A stretch of DNA of 64,000 nt from Nocardiopsis coralli (GTDB taxonomy: Bacteria; Actinomycetota; Actinomycetes; Streptosporangiales; Streptosporangiaceae). A program made the position numbers and the translations under genes. Positions 59,931 to 64,000 of the stretch are shown in pieces. The stretch covers positions 124,001-188,000 of the forward strand of contig NZ_JADBGI010000007.1 of NCBI RefSeq assembly GCF_014892575.1, written 5' to 3'. Below the pieces are notes generated by a model. That model made no database searches. It had not been told where the DNA came from and saw nothing but the letters and a program-made list of their open reading frames with translations. Each line of letters begins with the position of its first letter. Position 1 is the first letter of the stretch.

Positions 59931-59951
59931 AAGAGGAAGCGGAAAGGCGCC

Positions 59952-60677
59952 TCAGGCGCCCGTCTGGCCCCGCATGCCCTTCGGCAGCTTGGCGCCCTTG
60001 GGCATCGGGCCCTTGGGCATCTGCGTCTGAGAGGGCAGTGCCTTGAGGCGGTAGTTCAGCTCGGCGGTCCCGGCCTTGTCCAGGTTCCGGGGCAGCTTCA
60101 CCAGCGTCTTCTGGAGCTTGGAGACCGGCACCTGCTCCTCGCCGTTGCCGACCTTCACGTCGTAGATGGGGGTGTCGTGCGCGACGCGGGCCACACGCTT
60201 CTTCTCCCCGGCGATGAGCTGGCGCAGCCGGCCCGGGTCGCCCTCGCCGACCAGGACCACACCCGGGCGGCCCACGACGCGGTGTACGACGTCCATCTGC
60301 TTGTTCGCGGTCACACCGGGCTCGACCGCCCAGTTGCCGCGCATGTTCTGCAGGATCACCATGCCGGCGCCCATACGCCCGTCCAGCATCTGGTACTGCA
60401 CACGCTGGGCGGCGCGCGTGAACATGATGAAACCGACCAGGATCGCCAGGGGCAGACCGGTCAGCGGCCACAGGATCCACGACCCCGTCCAGATACCGAT
60501 CCCGACGAAGACGGCGAGGATCACCAACCCGACGGCGATCGCCAGCGGGATCGTCCGCGGGCTCTGCTGGCGGACGATCTTGGCGACCATCCCCATCTGC
60601 TTGAGGCGGCCCGGCTCCTTCTCGGCGCCGCCCTGCGCGTTGGTCGTCTTCTCGGAACCCTTGGGCTTCTTGGCCAT
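59952..60677 (-). CDS. DUF4191 membrane protein
   Basis: ATG 60677 (MAKKPKGSEKTTNAQGGAEK) gives 241 residues: a basic N-terminus, two adjacent membrane helices (IPLAIAVGLVILAVFVGIG and WILWPLTGLPLAILVGFIMF) and a cytoplasmic C-terminal domain. The latter has QMLDGRMGAGMVILQNMRGN, VVHRVVGRPGVVLVGEGDP and KRVARVAHDTPIYDVKVGNG, ending in a Lys/Pro/Gly-rich tail (MPKGPMPKGAKLPKGMRG). This is the DUF4191 family, found in actinobacteria beside lipA. The function is not known. The lipA terminator lies between it and lipA, so it has its own promoter. Confidence 0.88.
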   Translation of the reverse strand: MAKKPKGSEKTTNAQGGAEKEPGRLKQMGMVAKIVRQQSPRTIPLAIAVGLVILAVFVGIGIWTGSWILWPLTGLPLAILVGFIMFTRAAQRVQYQMLDGRMGAGMVILQNMRGNWAVEPGVTANKQMDVVHRVVGRPGVVLVGEGDPGRLRQLIAGEKKRVARVAHDTPIYDVKVGNGEEQVPVSKLQKTLVKLPRNLDKAGTAELNYRLKALPSQTQMPKGPMPKGAKLPKGMRGQTGA

Positions 60678-60825
60678 CGTGCTCTCAGGCGGGAAACGTC
60701 GGCCCGCGCCGACGGGAACGTGCGTCCCTGCCCCGCCTTGCCTCCTCTTCGCGGTCAAACTGCGGCGCCTCGGCGCCGGTGTGGGCGCCTTCACCCCCAG
60801 GATATGTGGACGTCCCGTGGGATGC

Positions 60826-60853
60826 GGAACGGTGGCCCGCGGGCCACCGTTCC
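60826..60853 (-). terminator. Terminator of lipA
   Basis: A 12-bp perfect stem (GGAACGGTGGCC/GGCCACCGTTCC) with a 4-nt CGCG loop lies 31 bp beyond the lipA stop. Confidence 0.8.
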
Positions 60854-60883
60854 AGCTTGGTCACGACTCGGGTGAAAGACCCG

Positions 60884-61831
60884 TTACGCGTCGGCCGTGG
60901 CCTCCTCGGCCTCCCGCTTGGCCTTGGCCTGCTGGTACAGGCGCCCGGCGCGGTAGGACGAGCGGACCAGGGGCCCGGACATGACGCCGGCGAAACCGAT
61001 CTCCTCGGCCTCCTCGCCCAGCTCCACGAACTCCTGCGGCTTCACCCACCGGTCGATGGGGTGGTGCAGCTTGGACGGGCGCAGGTACTGGGTGATGGTC
61101 AGCAGGTCGCAGCCGGCCTCGTGGAGGTCGCGCATGGCCTCGCTGATCTCCTCACGGGTCTCGCCCATGCCCAGGATCAGGTTGGACTTGGTCACCAGAC
61201 CGTCGGCGCGCGCCTGCGTGATCACGTCCAGGGAACGCTCGTAACGGAACCCGGGGCGGATACGGCGGAAGATCCGCGGCACCGTCTCGATGTTGTGCGC
61301 GAGCACCTCCGGACGCGAACCGAAGACCTCACCGAGCTGCTCCGGGTCGGCGTTGAAGTCCGGGATGAGCAGCTCGACGCCGGTGTCCGGGTTGAGCTCG
61401 TGGATCTTGCGGACGGTCTCGGCGTAGAGCCAGGCACCGCCGTCGTCGAGGTCGTCACGGGCCACACCGGTCACGGTGGCGTAGCGCAGCCCCATGGTCT
61501 TGACCGAGTTGGCGACCTTGGTCGGCTCCATGACGTCCAACGCGCTGGGCTTGCCGGTGGCGATCTGGCAGAAGTCGCAGCGCCGCGTGCACTGGTCGCC
61601 GCCGATGAGGAATGTGGCCTCGCGGTCCTCCCAGCACTCGTAGATGTTGGGGCACCCTGCCTCCTGGCAGACCGTGTTCAGCCCCTCCTTCTTGACCAAG
61701 GACTGCAGCTCGGTGTACTCCGGGCCCATCTTCGCCTTGATCTTGATCCACGGCGGCTTCTTCTCGATGGGGGTCTCGCTGTTGCGCGCCTCCACGCGCA
61801 GCAGCTTGCGGCCCTCAGGAGCGATCGTCAA
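60884..61831 (-). CDS. lipA: Lipoyl synthase
   Basis: The 315-residue radical-SAM enzyme inserts two sulfur atoms into octanoylated lipoyl domains. The auxiliary cluster ligands are Cys55, Cys60 and Cys66 ([15 protein letters not shown]) and the SAM cluster ligands Cys81, Cys85 and Cys88 (CTRRCDFC). The C-terminal RSSYRAG supplies the auxiliary-cluster serine. The start is TTG 61831 ([16 protein letters not shown]); GAAGGGAACGGG lies upstream at a rather long spacing, and no ATG or GTG fits better. It acts after LipB, encoded 92 bp upstream, on SucB and other lipoyl domains such as those at both ends of this window. Confidence 0.96.
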   Translation of the reverse strand: MTIAPEGRKLLRVEARNSETPIEKKPPWIKIKAKMGPEYTELQSLVKKEGLNTVCQEAGCPNIYECWEDREATFLIGGDQCTRRCDFCQIATGKPSALDVMEPTKVANSVKTMGLRYATVTGVARDDLDDGGAWLYAETVRKIHELNPDTGVELLIPDFNADPEQLGEVFGSRPEVLAHNIETVPRIFRRIRPGFRYERSLDVITQARADGLVTKSNLILGMGETREEISEAMRDLHEAGCDLLTITQYLRPSKLHHPIDRWVKPQEFVELGEEAEEIGFAGVMSGPLVRSSYRAGRLYQQAKAKREAEEATADA

Positions 61832-61923
61832 CGTGAACCCGTTCCCTTCTGTGCCCCGTGACGGGGACCCTCGTGCCCCGGGTGGGGGCGGTGTCCCGAT
61901 GGGGACGGCTCATGGTGTGGTTG

Positions 61924-62628
61924 TCATCCACGGGCGGTGGCGCCGGAGAGCAGCTCGGCGCCGTCGGTGTGGCTGTACCCGTCCGCGCCGAGGACGTCGG
62001 CCAGATGCCGTTCCAGGAGCGGACGCACCTCGGCGACGGTGACGTCGCGCCCCAGCTCGGCCGTCAGGGAGGTGACCCCGGCGTCGGAGATGCCGCACGG
62101 GACGATCCGGTCGAACCACGACATGTCATTATCGCAGTTCAATGCGAGTCCGTGCATACCGACCCCGCGGGCGATCCGGCAGCCGATCGCGGCGATCTTG
62201 CGTTCGATCAGGCCGCGGTCGGGGTCGGGCTCGAGCCACACCCCGGTCCGGCCCTCGGTCCGGTGTCCGGTGAGGCCGTGGTCCGCGATGGTGCGGATCA
62301 CCGCCTCCTCCAGAACCCGGACGTAGGCGATCACGTCCACGGGATCCGGCAGCTTGACGATGGGGTACACCGTCAGCTGGCCGGGGCCGTGCCAGGTGAT
62401 CTTCCCGCCTCGGTCGATGTCCACGACGGGGGCGCCCGGGTCGGTGATGGGACGATCCCACCTCCCGGTGCGCTTTCCTGCCGTGTACACGGGTTCGTGC
62501 TCGAGGAACAGGACGGTGTCGGCCACCTGGTCGGCGACGCGGCCCTCGTGGAGCCGCCGCTGCAGGTCCCATCCCTGGTGGAACGGGACGGGGGTGTCGC
62601 CCAGCCATGCGTAAACGAGATCACTCAC
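61924..62628 (-). CDS. lipB: Octanoyl-[ACP]:protein octanoyltransferase
   Basis: GTG 62628 (SDLVYAWLGDTPVPFHQGWD) follows AAGGTGGG; 234 residues. The enzyme transfers octanoate from acyl carrier protein to lipoyl domains. The catalytic dyad is visible: Lys144 (ERKIAAIGCRIARGVGMHG) and Cys178 (IVPCGISDAGVTSL). RGGKITWHGPGQLTVYPI is the conserved substrate-binding segment. It is the first gene of the lipB-lipA pair. The 438-bp stretch upstream (62629-63066) contains a terminator and a possible tiny ORF, listed separately. Confidence 0.95.
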   Translation of the reverse strand: MSDLVYAWLGDTPVPFHQGWDLQRRLHEGRVADQVADTVLFLEHEPVYTAGKRTGRWDRPITDPGAPVVDIDRGGKITWHGPGQLTVYPIVKLPDPVDVIAYVRVLEEAVIRTIADHGLTGHRTEGRTGVWLEPDPDRGLIERKIAAIGCRIARGVGMHGLALNCDNDMSWFDRIVPCGISDAGVTSLTAELGRDVTVAEVRPLLERHLADVLGADGYSHTDGAELLSGATARG

Positions 62629-62890
62629 ACACCCCACCTTACGCCCCGGTGGAACGCGCGGGTCGTCCCAGGATGTCGGATGGCGCACGCTCCGGATCCG
62701 GGCGTTCGGCGGAATAGCACGCGGCGCCGAGGTGTTGCCGTCGCTCCTGCGCACAGGGCCCCGGTCGGGGCCTGAATCCCGTTCGTCGTTCCGCACGGGC
62801 CGGGGTCCCCGAACTCTCCGCAGATTTCCCCGGCTTTTTCTGCCAAAGCCCTGCGCGGGAGCCCCCGCTCTTCTAGATTGAGGGTGGGAC

Positions 62891-62971
62891 ATGGAACTCC
62901 GCGTCAGCGCGGAGTCACCCGGGGCCACCGGCTGTCGCTCGGCCGTCGTGGCCCTGCCCGCAGACCTTTGA
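62891..62971 (+). CDS. Possible 26-codon ORF in the lipB-reductase intergenic region
   Basis: ATG 62891, preceded by GAGGGTGGGA at Shine-Dalgarno distance and a -10-like TAGATT further up, opens a frame encoding MELRVSAESPGATGC RSAVVALPADL. An inverted repeat ACTCCGCG-TCAG-CGCGGAGT lies within it, and TGATGAT-N4-ATCATCA overlaps its stop. These could equally be RNA structure. It is the only coding candidate in a 438-bp gap. No family is recognised; it may be a leader peptide, small protein or chance frame. Confidence 0.3.
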   Translation: MELRVSAESPGATGCRSAVVALPADL

Positions 62972-63012
62972 TGATGGGGATCATCAGGGGATGGTGATTG
63001 GTGGGGTAAAAG

Positions 63013-63042
63013 CGGGGCGGTGCCGTTCGCGGCGCCGCCCCG
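63013..63042 (-). terminator. Terminator of the FMN reductase gene
   Basis: A 12-bp stem with one G-U pair (CGGGGCGGTGCC against GGCGCCGCCCCG) and a 6-nt loop starts 24 bp beyond the stop at 63067. Confidence 0.7.
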
Positions 63043-63066
63043 TCCGCCGTTCGCCGACCGTACGGC

Positions 63067-63627
63067 TCAGCCCGACGGATAAGGACGTTTCTCCCGCGCC
63101 TCCCTCAGCGAGACCGCCCACCAGAGCAGCTGCCGCATGAGCGTGTCCACCGCCTGCTCCGCGCCCTTCATGGACCCCACAGGGATCCCGTCCGGGTCGA
63201 ACAGTGCCTGGGCGTCGTGGAAGCTCACCGTGTCCCTGACCGTGGTCACGTGCAGCTCGGAGAAGACCGTGCGCAGCTGCTCCACAGCGCGCAGGCCACC
63301 GGAGATCCCGCCGTAGGAGACGAAGGCGACCGGCTTGGCGAACCACTCCTGGCGGGCGGAATCGATCGCGGCCTTGAGCGGGCCGGGGTAGCCGTGGTTG
63401 TACTCGGGGGTGAGGACCACAAAACCGTCCGCGGCCGCGACCCGGGCACCGAAATCGGCCAGAGGGGTGCCGTGGCCGTCGCCGTGGCCGAGCTCGGCGA
63501 CGTCGACCACGTCCAGTTCGACGTCCTCATGCTCGGTCGCGCGTTCCAGGAACCAGCGTGCCACCGCCGGTCCGGTCCGGCCGTTGCGGTTGGCGCCCAG
63601 GATCACCGCGATCCGTAGGTCGTTCAT
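63067..63627 (-). CDS. NAD(P)H-dependent FMN reductase/quinone reductase
   Basis: ATG 63627 (MNDLRIAVILGANRNGRTGP) gives 186 residues with a flavodoxin-like fold. The FMN phosphate loop is LGANRNGRTGPAVA (canonical GSxRxxS/GR). The family hallmark TPEYNHGYPGPLKAAIDS follows near residue 82, then VAFVSYGGISGGLRAVEQLR for the isoalloxazine contact. Members reduce FMN, quinones, azo dyes or chromate with NAD(P)H. Its promoter has the 19-bp spacer and central dyad of MerR-type activation, implying induction by a redox or drug signal. No MerR gene is in the window. Confidence 0.9.
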   Translation of the reverse strand: MNDLRIAVILGANRNGRTGPAVARWFLERATEHEDVELDVVDVAELGHGDGHGTPLADFGARVAAADGFVVLTPEYNHGYPGPLKAAIDSARQEWFAKPVAFVSYGGISGGLRAVEQLRTVFSELHVTTVRDTVSFHDAQALFDPDGIPVGSMKGAEQAVDTLMRQLLWWAVSLREAREKRPYPSG

Positions 63628-63664
63628 GAAATCAGGTCCTTGTCCTGCCGTGGGCAACGTGCCC

Positions 63665-63695
63665 ACGCTAAGACCTCAACTTAAGTTCAGGTCAA
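63665..63695 (-). promoter_or_regulatory. MerR-type promoter of the FMN reductase gene
   Basis: On the minus strand, -35 TTGACC and -10 TAGCGT are separated by 19 bp. The spacer is centred on a 20-bp dyad, ACCTGAACTTAAGTTGAGGT, with one mismatched pair. Overlong spacers carrying a dyad are the hallmark of promoters twisted open by MerR-family activators. The CCT..AGG ends recall SoxR-like boxes but the core differs. Confidence 0.7.
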
Positions 63696-63744
63696 TTCGG
63701 GGCGGGCGTGACCGCCCTCACCGTCGTGGTACCCACATGACGAA

Positions 63745-63780
63745 GCGGGGCCGGGCACCGCGAACGGCACCCGGCCCCGC
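63745..63780 (-). terminator. Terminator of the SucB-like gene
   Basis: An 11-bp perfect stem (GCGGGGCCGGG/CCCGGCCCCGC) with a 14-nt loop lies 26 bp beyond the stop at 63806. Confidence 0.7.
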
Positions 63781-63805
63781 GCGCACGCGACGGAGCGGAG
63801 CGGAC

Positions 63806-64000
63806 CTACAGGCCCAGCTCGCTCTCGAAGGCGCCCTCCTCCAGGCGCTCCTTGACCGCCTGGAGGAAACGGCCGCCGTCGGCGCTGTCGATCAGGCGCT
63901 GGTCGTGGCCCAGCGACAGGTAGACCATCGACCGGACCGCGATGACCTCGCCGGCCATGGCGTCCTCGACGACCACCGGACGCTTGACGACGGCACCCGT
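63806..64000 (-). CDS. sucB: 2-oxoacid dehydrogenase E2 (SucB-like), C-terminal fragment
   Basis: Only the last 64 residues are in the window; the 5' part lies beyond base 64000. The fragment [23 protein letters not shown] and [21 protein letters not shown] is the end of the acyltransferase core of actinobacterial dihydrolipoamide succinyl/acetyltransferases. The active-site motif, normally YDHRxxDG, reads HDQRLIDS here: the catalytic His is Gln and the Gly is Ser, with a His two residues earlier. The proximity of lipB and lipA fits a lipoylated E2. Whether it is succinyl- or acetyltransferase cannot be told from this fragment. Confidence 0.8.
   Translation of the reverse strand, partial: TGAVVKRPVVVEDAMAGEVIAVRSMVYLSLGHDQRLIDSADGGRFLQAVKERLEEGAFESELGL

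Overview
The window is a high-GC actinobacterial chromosome segment, best matched to the Nocardiopsis/Streptosporangiales lineage. Evidence: strong GC bias at third codon positions, frequent GTG/TTG starts, genes whose -10 box lies 6-8 nt before the start codon (probable leaderless mRNAs), F420 enzymes, an adenylylated GlnA with GlnE and a GlnR-type operator, and the actinobacterial DUF4191/lipA/lipB cluster. I see no tRNA, rRNA, CRISPR array, insertion sequence or prophage. The genus is an inference from gene content.

Layout. 1-1958: the end of a 2-oxoacid dehydrogenase E1 beta gene, a lipoyl-domain-only E2-like protein and an alpha/beta hydrolase. 2370-10094: a BMP-type nucleoside ABC importer (lipoprotein, double ATPase, two permeases) translationally coupled to cytidine deaminase, then thymidine phosphorylase: uptake plus pyrimidine salvage. 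10147-12530: three uncharacterised membrane proteins, two of them apparent paralogues. 12703-19986: a tightly overlapping catabolic operon (AtuA family, carboxyltransferase, biotin carboxylase, acyl-CoA dehydrogenase) followed by a TetR regulator; this is acyl-CoA carboxylation of the leucine/acyclic terpenoid type with the substrate open. 20146-25177: an unknown protein, a VOC protein facing a PadR regulator, an acyl-CoA oxidase-like flavoprotein, a small Xre regulator and a small barrel protein. 25234-29648: three peptidases (S66, M20, M55) and methionine aminopeptidase.

29777-34185: a small conserved protein, the F420:NADP oxidoreductase and an F420-dependent LLM oxidoreductase (convergent), a two-domain sulfurtransferase and PanB. 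34186-40629: an MFS exporter, NsrR, flavohaemoprotein Hmp with an NsrR-like operator, and a large LAL/LuxR regulator. 40642-43131: a sulfide/persulfide detoxification locus (CsoR-family repressor with a CstR-type cysteine pattern, CstB-like dioxygenase-rhodanese, membrane rhodanese) with GAACCCC..GGGGTAT operator-like blocks before each enzyme gene and a related one before the regulator. 43221-56445: nitrogen metabolism (GlnA2-like, NadE, GlnE, GlnA) mixed with a reductase-like protein, secreted and membrane proteins, a secreted alpha-amylase with a LacI/MalR-type operator, glutathione peroxidase and an RDD protein. 56648-59677: two tandem LCP cell-wall ligases. 59748-59860: a small tandem repeat. 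59952-62628: DUF4191, lipA, lipB. 63067-64000: an FMN reductase behind a MerR-type promoter and the C-terminus of a SucB-like E2 with an altered active-site motif.

The genes fall into connected themes: lipoate (E1 beta, lipoyl protein, LipA, LipB, SucB), glutamine and nitrogen control (GlnA, GlnE, GlnA2, NadE, GlnR box), and NO/sulfide defence (NsrR-Hmp next to the cst-like locus, plus stand-alone sulfurtransferase). No clearly undescribed multi-gene system stands out. The best leads are the separate lipoyl and hydrolase genes after E1 beta, the repeated operators of the sulfide locus, the degenerate SucB motif, a MerR-type promoter with no regulator nearby, and a 26-codon ORF in a gene-poor stretch.
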